Shown: positions 6,303 to 14,673 of the stretch, in pieces
Layout: every line of letters starts with the position of its first letter
How positions within the stretch are numbered: position 1 is the first letter of the stretch
Source: CAYLLN01 sp040901775
GTDB taxonomy: Bacteria; Planctomycetota; Planctomycetia; Pirellulales; Pirellulaceae
DNA: 19,551 nucleotides
Direction of reading: 5' to 3'
NCBI GenBank assembly: GCA_040901775.1
Contig: JBBDYF010000190.1
Location: 1-19,551, forward strand
Notes under the pieces: generated by a model
The model's database searches: none
What the model saw: only the letters and a program-made list of their open reading frames with translations
What the model was told of the DNA's origin: nothing
Program-made: the position numbers and the translations under genes

Positions 6303-7721
6303 TCAGGCCGGGGAATGGATGACGACCGTCTTCAGTTCGGTCATTTCGAGAATGGCGTAGCGCGGGCCTTCCTTGCCGAAGCCGCTCTCTTTCAGACCGC
6401 CATAAGGCATCAGGTCGGCCCGCCAGGCGGGGCTCCAGTTGATGTGCAGGTTGCCGGCATCGACCCCGCGGGCGAAGGCCAGGGCGGCGTCGATATCTTG
6501 CGTGAAGATGCCGGCCGATAGGCCGTAGCGCGAGTCGCCGGCCAGGGCAATCGCCTGTTCGACACTTGCCGCCGAGGTGAGCCCCACCGCGGGACCGAAC
6601 AGTTCGTCGCACGAAACGCGCATCGCCGGCGACACATCGGTCAGCAGCGTCGGCTGGACGAGCGTCCCGGCGCGCGACCCGCCGCACACGAGCCTGGCCC
6701 CTTGCGCGACCGCCTGGTCGATCCATTGCACCGCGCGGGCCGCGTCGCGCTCGCGGATCATCGGCCCCATTTTCGTCCCTTCCCGCAGCGGATCGCCCGC
6801 GGTGAGCGACGCGACGCGCGGCCCGAGCAGGTCGATCAAGTCGCGATACACCTGCTCGACGGCGATCACCCGCTGCGTCGAAATGCAGACCTGGCCCGCG
6901 TTGCCGTACCCGCTGGCAATCACCGCACTGGCGACTTTTTCCAAGTCGGCGTCGGCCAGTACGACCAGCGGGCTATTGCTCCCCAACTCCATCGTCACTC
7001 GCTTGAGCCCCGCCACCGCACATATCTTTTTGCCGACCTCGACGCTGCCGGTGAACGTGATCTTCCGCACCCGCGGATCCGCACAGAGCAGCCGGCCAAG
7101 CTCGCTGCCGCTGCCGGTCAGGCAGGCGATGGCTAGCGGCGGCAGGCCGGCTGTCAACAGAATTTCGACCAGCTTGAGGGCCGACAGCGGCGTGTCGCTG
7201 GCCGGCTTGACCACGACCGCATTGCCGGCGGCCAGCGCCGGACCAACCTTGTGGCAAACCAGGTTGAGCGGGAAATTGAACGGCGTCACCGCGACCACCA
7301 CGCCGCACGGAATGCGCAGCGTAAAGCCGAGTTTTCCCGCGCCCCCCGGCGCGCCGTCGAGCGGCAACACTTCGCCCGACAGCCGTTTGGCTTCTTCGGC
7401 CGAGAGGTGCATCGTCTCGGCCGCCCGGCTCACCTCGAACTCCCCTTCGGCCAGCGTTTTCCCTTCTTCCAGGCTGATCAGGCGGCCCAGTTCGCGCTGC
7501 CCGGCCATGAGCGCGTCGGCGGCGCGACGCAGGATCTGGCATCGCTCGTATCCCGGCAGCTTGCGCATGATGGCCGCCCCTTCCACCGCTGCCGCCAGCG
7601 CCGCCTCCACGTCGTCGGGGCCGGCTTGCGGCACGGTATCCACCAGCGAGCCATCGTAGGGATGTCGGACCTCGATCTTGGCGTCGCGATCGTGCCACGC
7701 TCCGGCGAAGAAGTTTTGCAT
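6303..7721 (-). CDS. NAD(P)-dependent aldehyde dehydrogenase
   Basis: A 472-residue protein, the usual length for the ALDH superfamily, which oxidises aldehydes to acids with NAD(P). The key residues are present: oxyanion-hole Asn149 in TPFNFPLN, Lys172 in VVKPAS, general-base Glu245 in MELGSNSP, catalytic Cys279 in GNAGQVCIS, and the ELFGP motif at 373-377. No signal peptide is seen, so it is cytoplasmic. The substrate cannot be told from sequence; the overall look (MELGSNSP, GQVCISTQRV) is nearer to the GapN/lactaldehyde-type branch than to betaine aldehyde dehydrogenases. The ATG at 7721 has no Shine-Dalgarno sequence; the leader is C-rich because of a G-rich heptamer repeat on the other strand. 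It is apparently a single-gene unit. Confidence 0.92.
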   Translation of the reverse strand: MQNFFAGAWHDRDAKIEVRHPYDGSLVDTVPQAGPDDVEAALAAAVEGAAIMRKLPGYERCQILRRAADALMAGQRELGRLISLEEGKTLAEGEFEVSRAAETMHLSAEEAKRLSGEVLPLDGAPGGAGKLGFTLRIPCGVVVAVTPFNFPLNLVCHKVGPALAAGNAVVVKPASDTPLSALKLVEILLTAGLPPLAIACLTGSGSELGRLLCADPRVRKITFTGSVEVGKKICAVAGLKRVTMELGSNSPLVVLADADLEKVASAVIASGYGNAGQVCISTQRVIAVEQVYRDLIDLLGPRVASLTAGDPLREGTKMGPMIRERDAARAVQWIDQAVAQGARLVCGGSRAGTLVQPTLLTDVSPAMRVSCDELFGPAVGLTSAASVEQAIALAGDSRYGLSAGIFTQDIDAALAFARGVDAGNLHINWSPAWRADLMPYGGLKESGFGKEGPRYAILEMTELKTVVIHSPA

Positions 7722-7731
7722 GGGGTGAGGA

Positions 7732-7763
7732 GGGGGTTCGGGGTTCGGGGCTTGGGGTTCGGG
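7732..7763. repeat. G-rich heptamer tandem repeat (potential G-quadruplex)
   Basis: On the plus strand four 7-nt units (GGGGTTC, GGGGTTC, GGGGCTT, GGGGTTC) are followed by GGG. Five G-runs separated by 3-nt loops satisfy the usual G-quadruplex pattern. It lies 11 bp upstream of the aldehyde dehydrogenase start codon, on the template strand for that gene. Confidence 0.75.
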
Positions 7764-7801
7764 ACGCGCGGTTCGGCACTGTAGGCAGCGCCTTGGAGTA
7801 G

Positions 7802-8176
7802 CATTTCAGAAAATCATTCTAAGTCGTTCGGCCAGGCGTAGTTAGCCGCCTCTAGCGCTAGCGGAAAAGTCGGTGACCATCCTAGGGCATTGTCGCCGCC
7901 GATGGTGCAATCGCCCTGTGGCTCCGGGCCGGGCTGCCCCGGTTCGCACCTCTTTTACGGTTGCCCCAATCGCAACTGCGGGGCTCCGCCCCTCTAATTT
8001 ACCGAAACTGGGCGGCGTGCTAAGTTTCGGTACACCCCCTGCGGCCTGAAACTTACTGCGCCCCAAGAGGGTTGTATCGCGCGCCATCCGCGGCGGCATG
8101 GTGCGGCGCGCGGTGCTGGGTGTACCGGCGCGAACGCGCAGCCGATCCGTTACCCGTCATTCGTAAGGAGAAATCC
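7802..8176. other. Divergent intergenic region with an inverted repeat
   Basis: About 375 bp between the aldehyde dehydrogenase and the exported-protein gene, which diverge. It contains a perfect 10-bp inverted repeat, TACCGAAACT (8000-8009) and AGTTTCGGTA (8023-8032), separated by 13 bp, and a related half-site CTGAAACTTA at about 8046-8055. This may be an operator or a hairpin. The AAGGAG ribosome-binding site of the next gene is at 8165-8170. I see no gene here. Confidence 0.5.
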
Positions 8177-9832
8177 GTGAAGCTATTCCGCACTCCCTTG
8201 CTACTAGCGCTGGCCGCCGTGGCCACCTGCCTGGCCCCCGCGGCGTCCTGGGCTCAGGACATCAAGCCGGTCGCTGTCGTTTCGATCGCCAGCATCGAAG
8301 AGATCCTGGCCGATATCGGCTATCTGACGGTCACCGCCGGCATGGAAGACGCCGGCAAAACGGCCCGCCTGTTCGGCAGCGCCTTGACCGCCGGACTGGA
8401 CAAGAAGCGGCCTTTGGGCATGTACGTCGTGCCCAAGGATGGCGACTTCCACGCCGTGGCCTTCCTGCCGGTCAGCGATTTGAAGCAGTTGCTCGAGATT
8501 CACAAAGAGTACATCGGCGAACCGCGCGACGCCGGCAACGGCGTGCTGGAAATCGGCATGGGCAAAAGCGCCTTCATCAAAGAGCAAAAGGGGTGGGCCT
8601 TTGTCGCCGAAAGTGCCGAACATCTGACCGGCTTGCCGCAAGACCCGGCCGCCCTGCTGGCCGACCTGCCCAAGCAGTACAACATCGCCGCCAAGGTGCT
8701 GGTCCAGAACATTCCGCAAGAATTGAAGCAAACCGCTTTGGACGAGATCAAGTTCGGTCTCGAGCGGGCTTTGGACGCCCAGGCCGAGGGTGGCGCGGAG
8801 GTCGATAAGGAGTCGGTCGAGCAGGCCGCCAAAAGCTCGCTCGCCGGGATCGAGCAGATCCTGAACGACGGAGACGAGTTCGTGGTGGGCTGGGCCGTCG
8901 ATGCGGCCGGCAAGAAGACCCATCTCGATATTCTCATCACGGCCAAAGAGGGGACCGACCTGGCCCGCCAGATGGCTCTGAACGCCGAGGCCAAAAGCAG
9001 CTTTACCGGCATGCTCTTGCCGGAAGCCTCCGTCACCATGAACTTTAGCGCCAAGCTGAGCGAAAGCGACATCGCCCAGATGCAGTCGGCCTTTAAGACG
9101 CTCCGCGATCAGTCGGCTAAGAAAATCGCTGAGGATCCCAACCTCACCCCCGAGCAGCAAAAGGTCGCTAGCGAACTGGTCGGCAAATTGCTGACCGTGT
9201 TCGAGGATACCGCCAAAACCGGCAAGCTCGATGGGGGCGCGGCCTTGATCCTCGCGCCCAAGAGTCTGAGCATGGTGGGCGGCGGCTACGTAGCCGATGG
9301 GGCCGCTTTCGAGCAGTCGCTTAAAGAACTGGTCGATCTGGCCAAGAACGAGCCGAACTTTCCCGAAGTCAAGCTGAACGCCGGCACGCACGGCAACGTC
9401 AAGCTGCACAAGGTGGCGATTCCCATTCCCGCCAAGGAAGAGGAGGCCCGCGACATCTTGGGTGACAAGCTCGAAATTGTGATCGGCACCGGCCCCAAAG
9501 CGGTGTACGTCTCGGCCGGCAAGAACGCCGAGGCGCTGCTCAAAAAGGTGATCGACCAGTCGGCCCAGGCCGCGGATAAGGCCGTGCCGACCATGCAACT
9601 GAACGTGTCGGTGCTGCCGATCCTCAAGTTCTTTGCCTCGGTCGATGAGAATCCGATGTTGCCCGGTTTGATCGCATCGCTCGAAAAATCGGGCAACGAC
9701 AAGGTGGTGGTCAGCAGCCAAGGTGGTCAGCGGTCGAGCACCGTGCGGATTGAGATTCAAGAAGGGTTGATTCGCTTGATCGGCGAGCCCTTGAAGCAGG
9801 CGCTCGGTGGCCAAGGGCCGGGCGCTCCGTAG
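8177..9832 (+). CDS. Large exported hypothetical protein, planctomycete type
   Basis: A 551-residue protein. The GTG at 8177 is chosen over an in-frame ATG at 8072 because AAGGAG lies 6 bp upstream and a good signal peptide follows (residues 1-26, VKLFRTP then a hydrophobic core, cleavage after ASWA before QDIKP). The mature part is acidic and Ala/Lys/Glu-rich with alternating beta-like and helical segments and no transmembrane anchor. Phrases such as GYLTVTAGMEDAG, PLGMYVVPKDGDF and GWAFVAESAEHL recall a repeated soluble periplasmic fold seen in planctomycete proteins, which I cannot name with certainty. No catalytic motif was found. The next gene, moeA, starts 41 bp downstream on the same strand, so the two may be cotranscribed, though no functional link is evident. 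Confidence 0.85.
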   Translation: MKLFRTPLLLALAAVATCLAPAASWAQDIKPVAVVSIASIEEILADIGYLTVTAGMEDAGKTARLFGSALTAGLDKKRPLGMYVVPKDGDFHAVAFLPVSDLKQLLEIHKEYIGEPRDAGNGVLEIGMGKSAFIKEQKGWAFVAESAEHLTGLPQDPAALLADLPKQYNIAAKVLVQNIPQELKQTALDEIKFGLERALDAQAEGGAEVDKESVEQAAKSSLAGIEQILNDGDEFVVGWAVDAAGKKTHLDILITAKEGTDLARQMALNAEAKSSFTGMLLPEASVTMNFSAKLSESDIAQMQSAFKTLRDQSAKKIAEDPNLTPEQQKVASELVGKLLTVFEDTAKTGKLDGGAALILAPKSLSMVGGGYVADGAAFEQSLKELVDLAKNEPNFPEVKLNAGTHGNVKLHKVAIPIPAKEEEARDILGDKLEIVIGTGPKAVYVSAGKNAEALLKKVIDQSAQAADKAVPTMQLNVSVLPILKFFASVDENPMLPGLIASLEKSGNDKVVVSSQGGQRSSTVRIEIQEGLIRLIGEPLKQALGGQGPGAP

Positions 9833-9873
9833 GGAACGCCTGGCGTGGCGCTTGCGCAGGGGGCGAGTGGATC

Positions 9874-11076
9874 ATGCTATCTGTCGAACGAGCCCTGCAA
9901 CTGGTTCTCGCCCAGGCCCGCCCGCTATTGCCGCGTGAAGTGCTCGCCGCCGAATCGCTCGGCTGCGTGCTCGCGCAGGCGATCGTCAGCGACATCGACT
10001 CGCCGCCGCACGATAAATCGATCGTCGATGGCTATGCCCTGTTCGCCGCCAGCGCCGAGCAGCCGGGGGTGGAGCTTGCCATTCTCGAAGAGGTGACGGC
10101 TGGCGCGGTTCCCACGCGAACCGTCGAGCTCGGCTCGGCGACGCGAATCATGACCGGGGCGCCGATTCCGGCGGGAGCCGACGCGGTGGTCATGGTCGAG
10201 CAGACCGAGCTGGCGAGCGATCGGGTCCGCATTCTGCAAGCGCCGATCCGGCCGGGGCAAAACATCATTCGGCGAGCCGCTTCACTGGTGAAGGGACAAA
10301 CCGTGCTGGCCGCGGGCAAGCGCCTGCGGGGAATCGAAATGGGCCTGCTGGCCGAGGTAGGGCGAACCAGCATCGCGGTCGTTCCCAGGCCCCGATTGGC
10401 CGTTCTCGCCACGGGGAACGAACTGGTCGAACCCGGCCAGCGCCCAGGCCCCAGCCAGATTCGCAACAGCAATGGGCCGCTGCTGCAAGCCCTCGCTGCC
10501 GAAGCGGGCGCGGTGCCCGTCGATCTGGGCATTGCCCGCGACGATCCGGCCGATCTGCGTGTCAAGATCGAGCGGGGACTGGCCGAGGATGTGCTGGTGC
10601 TGTCGGGCGGCGTCTCGGCTGGCGTGCTCGACCTGGTGCCGCAGGCGCTGGCCGAGTTGGGGGTCGAGCAGGTCTTTCACAAAGTGAATCTAAAGCCCGG
10701 CAAGCCACTCTGGTTCGGAGTGAAGCGCCACGACGACGGTCGCCAAACCCTCGTTTTCGGACTCCCCGGCAACCCGGTCAGCGGGCTGGTCTGCTTTGAA
10801 CTTTTTGTCCGGTCAGCGATTCAAGCGCTGAGCGGGCGCGAGCCGATTGGTCTGCCGCGCGTCGCGGCGGTCCTCACTTGCGAACACCACCAGCGTGGCG
10901 AGCGGCCAACGTATTGGCCGGCACTGCTGGCGGGCGAAAGCGTGACGCCGCTTGCCTGGCAGGGCTCGGGCGACCTGCGAACGCTGAGCGAGGCCAATTG
11001 CCTGGCACACTTCCCGGCGGGCGACCGGGTGTTCCACAAGGGCGAATTCATCTTTGCCTTCGTGTTCAACGGATAA
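9874..11076 (+). CDS. moeA: Molybdopterin molybdenumtransferase MoeA
   Basis: A 400-residue protein of normal MoeA length. MoeA inserts molybdate into adenylylated molybdopterin, the last common step of molybdenum cofactor synthesis in the cytoplasm. Recognisable motifs in order are VDGYA (51-55), TGAPIPAGADAVVMVE (94-109), GQNIIRR (128-134), ATGNELVEPG (179-188), LSGGVSAGVLD (243-253), FHKVNLKPGKP (268-278) and GLPGNPVSGLV (296-306). The C-terminal domain IV ends EFIFAFVFNG. The start at 9874 has a loose AGGGGGCGAG site upstream. No other cofactor genes (moaA, moaC, mogA, moaE) are nearby, so it stands apart from the pathway. Its 3' end faces the low-GC gene at 11093 with only 16 bp between stop codons. 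Confidence 0.95.
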   Translation: MLSVERALQLVLAQARPLLPREVLAAESLGCVLAQAIVSDIDSPPHDKSIVDGYALFAASAEQPGVELAILEEVTAGAVPTRTVELGSATRIMTGAPIPAGADAVVMVEQTELASDRVRILQAPIRPGQNIIRRAASLVKGQTVLAAGKRLRGIEMGLLAEVGRTSIAVVPRPRLAVLATGNELVEPGQRPGPSQIRNSNGPLLQALAAEAGAVPVDLGIARDDPADLRVKIERGLAEDVLVLSGGVSAGVLDLVPQALAELGVEQVFHKVNLKPGKPLWFGVKRHDDGRQTLVFGLPGNPVSGLVCFELFVRSAIQALSGREPIGLPRVAAVLTCEHHQRGERPTYWPALLAGESVTPLAWQGSGDLRTLSEANCLAHFPAGDRVFHKGEFIFAFVFNG

Positions 11077-11092
11077 CCCACAACAGATGTTC

Positions 11093-11701
11093 TCATGAAC
11101 ATGGCAGCGGGAACGTTGCATACTGAATGTAATAACTCCCCGTTACATCGTCGCAATTCCACCGTGTCACATGCTCAGGTTTGCCAATTTCTCCTTTGAG
11201 TTCGACGATTAATCGCGCAAATTGGGTAGTGCGATCCAATTCTTTCATTACCGACTGCGACGTCCACTTGAGGCCAGCTACTAATCCAATGCCAGTTCTG
11301 CAACAGGAAAGAGTTTGCATCGTGTTTTCTCCGACGCGGCCAATCCTAAGCTTTTGATTGAGTGAGAATGAAGCGACTCTGTTTAGATCGGGAATTGAAT
11401 CAGCAATGCTGTTTGAGATATGACGTTTGAATTCGCAGGCGATGAAGAAATCTCGGTGTGGAGAGATTGCAAGCAAATCCAACCCTTGATGATTGGGGTG
11501 ATTGGCTTCCGCGAATACAAAAAAACTGTCCGTTAGCAGAACGTGCGCAAAGTGAAATGACAGATTCTTTTCCTTCGGGTCATTTGCGCCGTTTTCGTCT
11601 GCCGGCCAGTAAACCTCGAATGATTTTCCGATCGACTGCGCGACGCGGCGAATTATTGCCGGCAGGTCAGCTTTCGCGTTCGAACCATCGACCTGATGCA
11701 T
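11093..11701 (-). CDS. Orphan hypothetical protein with PD-(D/E)XK nuclease-like core
   Basis: A 202-residue protein with no family I can name. Residues 65-92 fit the PD-(D/E)XK nuclease layout: Glu65 in FVFAE, Asp75 in GLDLLAIS, then Glu90-x-Lys92 in FFIACEFKR on the next strand. This is a pattern match by eye. The gene is visibly AT-richer than its neighbours: three 60-nt lines inside it count 50, 38 and 45 percent GC, while flanking genes are clearly above 60 percent. No signal peptide or membrane segment. The ATG at 11701 has at best a weak GAGA site. It begins 29 bp after the histidine kinase stop on the same strand and could be cotranscribed. Base composition suggests acquisition from elsewhere; no methyltransferase or integrase accompanies it. 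Confidence 0.65.
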   Translation of the reverse strand: MHQVDGSNAKADLPAIIRRVAQSIGKSFEVYWPADENGANDPKEKNLSFHFAHVLLTDSFFVFAEANHPNHQGLDLLAISPHRDFFIACEFKRHISNSIADSIPDLNRVASFSLNQKLRIGRVGENTMQTLSCCRTGIGLVAGLKWTSQSVMKELDRTTQFARLIVELKGEIGKPEHVTRWNCDDVTGSYYIQYATFPLPCS

Positions 11702-11730
11702 GAATGATCTCGCAAATGATCGAGCACGAC

Positions 11731-13578
11731 CTATCCATCGACGGCCTCAGCGGCAACCGCCGGTTGTAATCCCGATGCTAAGGAAACATCGGCCCGTCGC
11801 GGTTTGGACAGTTCGTCGAGCTTGGCGCTGAGCCTGGCCTGGGCGGCAGGCAAGTCGGCTCGCATCCAGGGAATGACGACGCGGAACGTGCTCCCCTTGC
11901 CCAGTTCGCTTTCGACCGTCACCTCGCCCCCCAGCAGCTTGCACAGCTCCTTGACGATTGACAGCCCCAGGCCGGTGCCGCTGTATTCGCGGGCCAAGTT
12001 GTCGCGCCCAAGCACCGCTTTTCCCTGGCGGAACTTTTCAAAGATGATTTCCTTTTCGGAAGCGGGAATCCCGACCCCCGTGTCGGCCACCCAAAACTCG
12101 ATCCGTCCGCGCGAATCGCCCCGCGCGCCGACCGTGATCCGCCCCCCTTCGGGCGTGAACTTGATCGCGTTCGACAACAGGTTCATCAGAATCTGCTGCA
12201 CCTTCGGCTGATCCTGAAACAAGAGCGGCAGGTCTTTGTCGATCTCGACCGAGAGGTCGATATTTTTGTCGTCCGCCAGTGTGCGCACCAGGTCGCATTG
12301 GGTGTGGATCACGTTGTCGATGCGAAATTCCGAGGGGCGGACCTCCATCTTGCCGGCTTCCATCTTTTCCAGATCGAGAATGTCGTTAATCATCTCGAGC
12401 AGGTCGCGGCCCCCCTTCTGAATGTTCCGCACGTAACGCTTCTGCTTGTCGCTCAGCGAGTCGATGTTCTGCAGCACTTCCGAGAAGCCGATGATGCTGT
12501 TGAGCGGGGTCCGCAGCTCGTGGCTCATCGTGGCGAGATACTCGCCCTTCAGGCGGTTCATCTCGTGCAGTTGCATGTTCAGGCGGGCCAGTTCGTCCAC
12601 CTTGCCGTCGAGTTGCTGGTTGGCATTGAGCAGTTCTCCCTGCGTTTCGATCAAATGCCGCAACATCTTGTTGAACGAGCTGGCCAGGTCCTCGAACTCG
12701 TCGCCCGTGTGAATGTCGGCCCGCTGGGCCAGATCCCCTTCGGCGACCGATTCGCTCACGTCGCGCAGATGCGTGAGCGGCTTGACCACGACGTACCGCA
12801 CCACCATCCACAGCGCCAGCATCGACAGCGACACGGTGACGATGCCCACGGTCAGCAGGATGGCTCGCGTGTAGTCGATGGCGGCCCGCGTTTGCTGGTA
12901 GGGCATCGTCACGCGGACGACGCGAAACGGAGAACTACTCGCATCGAAAACGCTGCCGTCGTAAAACGCGGCCGATTCGGCGTGCTGACCGTGCAGGCCG
13001 AGATGGCAGTTGATGCAATTCTCAGACCAGTACACGACCTCGTAATAGTAGTACTGCTGCCGGTCGGTGACGGGAAAAGCTTCAAACACCCGCGGCGGAG
13101 CGGCGGCGGCTGGCGGAGTGGCCGTTCCTCCCCACTTTTCGGAGGTGGCCGTCGCCGCGCGAGATGCCGCAAACTCCGTTTCGGCCCGGTCCTTCAGCCG
13201 CCTCAGCAACTGCTTCTCAAAATCGTTCTGCGGCACCTGGGGAACGGTGGTCGTAATCAACGGCTGCGGGCTGTTGTCGATTTTCAGCAAAGTCGCTTGA
13301 TACGGCTGGCGCGACAGCGCCTTCACCATTTGCTCCTGCGTTTTCTGGTCTTCTTTCTTCGTCGTCCACTTTTGCCAGTGGACGTTGATCATGGTTTCGC
13401 TGACCGCCGCCTGGCCGCGAAACTGCGCCGCACTGGCGATCAAGTCTTCGGCGATCCAATCGACCCACCAGAACGCCAACAGAATGAGCCCGCCGACGCA
13501 AATGCCGAACAGCCAACGGCACTTGCGTTCCAGGTTGGTTTCGCCCAGAACGCGCTTGAGCGAACGGTAACCACTCAT
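11731..13578 (-). CDS. Membrane sensor histidine kinase with periplasmic c-haem motif
   Basis: A 615-residue protein. TM1 is at about 23-43 and TM2 at about 239-262, enclosing a periplasmic domain of nearly 200 residues that carries CINCH (188-192), a CxxCH c-type haem attachment site; the domain resembles DUF3365/Tll0287-like haem sensors. HAMP follows (about 262-314), then a short coiled coil (315-345). The HisKA domain has MSHELRTPLN with phospho-acceptor His353. The ATPase domain has an N box (LMNLLSNAIKF, 464-474), G1 DTGVG (499-503) and G2 GTGLGL (534-539). An Ala/Pro-rich tail of about 45 residues has no receiver domain. By analogy it would sense redox state or a gas ligand outside the cytoplasm. 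No response regulator lies in the window, so it is an orphan kinase. Start ATG 13578 lacks a Shine-Dalgarno sequence. Confidence 0.92.
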   Translation of the reverse strand: MSGYRSLKRVLGETNLERKCRWLFGICVGGLILLAFWWVDWIAEDLIASAAQFRGQAAVSETMINVHWQKWTTKKEDQKTQEQMVKALSRQPYQATLLKIDNSPQPLITTTVPQVPQNDFEKQLLRRLKDRAETEFAASRAATATSEKWGGTATPPAAAAPPRVFEAFPVTDRQQYYYYEVVYWSENCINCHLGLHGQHAESAAFYDGSVFDASSSPFRVVRVTMPYQQTRAAIDYTRAILLTVGIVTVSLSMLALWMVVRYVVVKPLTHLRDVSESVAEGDLAQRADIHTGDEFEDLASSFNKMLRHLIETQGELLNANQQLDGKVDELARLNMQLHEMNRLKGEYLATMSHELRTPLNSIIGFSEVLQNIDSLSDKQKRYVRNIQKGGRDLLEMINDILDLEKMEAGKMEVRPSEFRIDNVIHTQCDLVRTLADDKNIDLSVEIDKDLPLLFQDQPKVQQILMNLLSNAIKFTPEGGRITVGARGDSRGRIEFWVADTGVGIPASEKEIIFEKFRQGKAVLGRDNLAREYSGTGLGLSIVKELCKLLGGEVTVESELGKGSTFRVVIPWMRADLPAAQARLSAKLDELSKPRRADVSLASGLQPAVAAEAVDG

Positions 13579-13726
13579 CGGGGGCGGGGGGTCTGAGAAG
13601 GAAAATCGGTCGTTCCCTCGATTCTACGACCCCCGGCTGGGGACAACCAGACCAATCGGCCCCCCCGCGGGCCATCCGCGATCCGCGCCGTCCCCCAGGG
13701 CTGCTCGCTGCCGATCACCCAATTGC

Positions 13727-13741
13727 TTCACGAACCGTGAA
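13727..13741. promoter_or_regulatory. Small palindrome in the divergent kinase/CBS intergenic region
   Basis: TTCACG and CGTGAA are separated by 3 bp, giving a perfect 6-bp inverted repeat. It lies about 90 bp upstream of the CBS-protein start and 150 bp upstream of the kinase start. A GC-rich hairpin-like run follows at 13750-13774. The palindrome could be an operator for a small dimeric regulator; there is no direct evidence. Confidence 0.3.
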
Positions 13742-13830
13742 CTAGACTTGCCGGGGAAAACCCCTGCCCGGCTGTAGGTGCGGGCCAGGCATATTCGCGC
13801 CGGTTATGTGGTTTGTGCGGAGAATGCGGG

Positions 13831-14664
13831 ATGAGCAAGATTACGCTGGGAACGCTGATTACCTATAACCCCTGGACGGTGCGGGGCCAAACTCCGCTCG
13901 ACGAAGTGGCCGCCCAATTCGAGTCGCTGGGGGTTCATCACGTCGCCGTGGTGGACGACGAGCGGCAACTGATCGGCGTCATTTCCGAAACCGACCTGCT
14001 GCGGGCTCGTCAGCAGCGGCGGGCCGTGGCGGTGGTGGCCGACGGGCCGGCGGACGATGCCTCGTTGCCGGAAACGGTGGCCGAAGTGATGAGCCGGAAG
14101 CTGGTTATGGCGGGCCCGGACGATTCTCCTCGGCAGGTGTTGCAGACGCTGCTGGCCTATCGCATCCACGCCCTGCCGGTGGTGCAGGCGAATCGGTTGG
14201 TGGGAATGATCACCTGCCGCGATCTGCTCCGCGAGTTTTCGTACGGCGAGCTCCCTTGCTCGCGCGATCCGGTTTCCAGAATTCTCAAGGGAGTTGTGGA
14301 GCCGATCGAACCCGATACGCGCCTGGACGAGGCCTTTCTGGCGATGCAGGAAACGGGTGCGAGCTGCCTGGCGATCGCCGCCGGCGGTTGCCCGCTGGGT
14401 GTGGTTTCGCAGCGCGACATCGTGCGGGCCCGCTGCCGGGCCATCGAAGAAGCGGGCGAAGACCTGCTGCCGACGCAACTCCCCTCGGTGCTGCGGATTG
14501 TCCGCCGGGCCCAGACCATTCGCCCCGGCCAGCGTCTGTTCGAGGCGGCCCTGGCCATGCTGCAGGACGATCTGCCGGCGGCCGTCGTTATCAACCAGGC
14601 GAATCGCTTGATGGGCCTGGTGACCGAAGACGACATCCTGCGGGTCATGCACGACGCTTCGTAA
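13831..14664 (+). CDS. Stand-alone protein with four CBS domains
   Basis: A 277-residue protein made entirely of CBS motifs, at about 9-62, 86-136, 150-205 and 225-275. Each has the expected beta-alpha-beta pattern: VAVVDDERQLIGVISETDLLRA, HALPVVQANRLVGMITCRDLL, a degenerate third copy (CLAIAAGGCPLGVVSQRDIV), and AVVINQANRLMGLVTEDDIL. CBS pairs (Bateman modules) bind adenine nucleotides such as AMP, ATP or SAM and report energy state; two modules would form a disc. No enzyme or channel domain is fused, so it must act on a partner. The ATG at 13831 has GGAG 8 bp upstream; a TTG at 13813 in frame is less likely. The uracil-DNA glycosylase gene begins 9 bp after its stop, so the two form a probable operon. 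Confidence 0.9.
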   Translation: MSKITLGTLITYNPWTVRGQTPLDEVAAQFESLGVHHVAVVDDERQLIGVISETDLLRARQQRRAVAVVADGPADDASLPETVAEVMSRKLVMAGPDDSPRQVLQTLLAYRIHALPVVQANRLVGMITCRDLLREFSYGELPCSRDPVSRILKGVVEPIEPDTRLDEAFLAMQETGASCLAIAAGGCPLGVVSQRDIVRARCRAIEEAGEDLLPTQLPSVLRIVRRAQTIRPGQRLFEAALAMLQDDLPAAVVINQANRLMGLVTEDDILRVMHDAS

Positions 14665-14673
14665 TGCGGTAGG

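Noticed and set aside
5593..6726. 377-codon minus-strand open frame spanning two genes
   Set aside because: It crosses the end of the aldehyde dehydrogenase in another frame and is antisense to the exported protein at 5575-6150; the composition is Arg-rich and shadow-like.
8204..9814. 536-codon minus-strand open frame
   Set aside because: It is an antisense shadow of the exported-protein gene, common in GC-rich coding sequence; it lacks signal peptide, ribosome site or domain motifs.
12298..13596. 432-codon plus-strand open frame
   Set aside because: It is antisense to the histidine kinase, whose conserved HisKA and ATPase motifs are on the minus strand.
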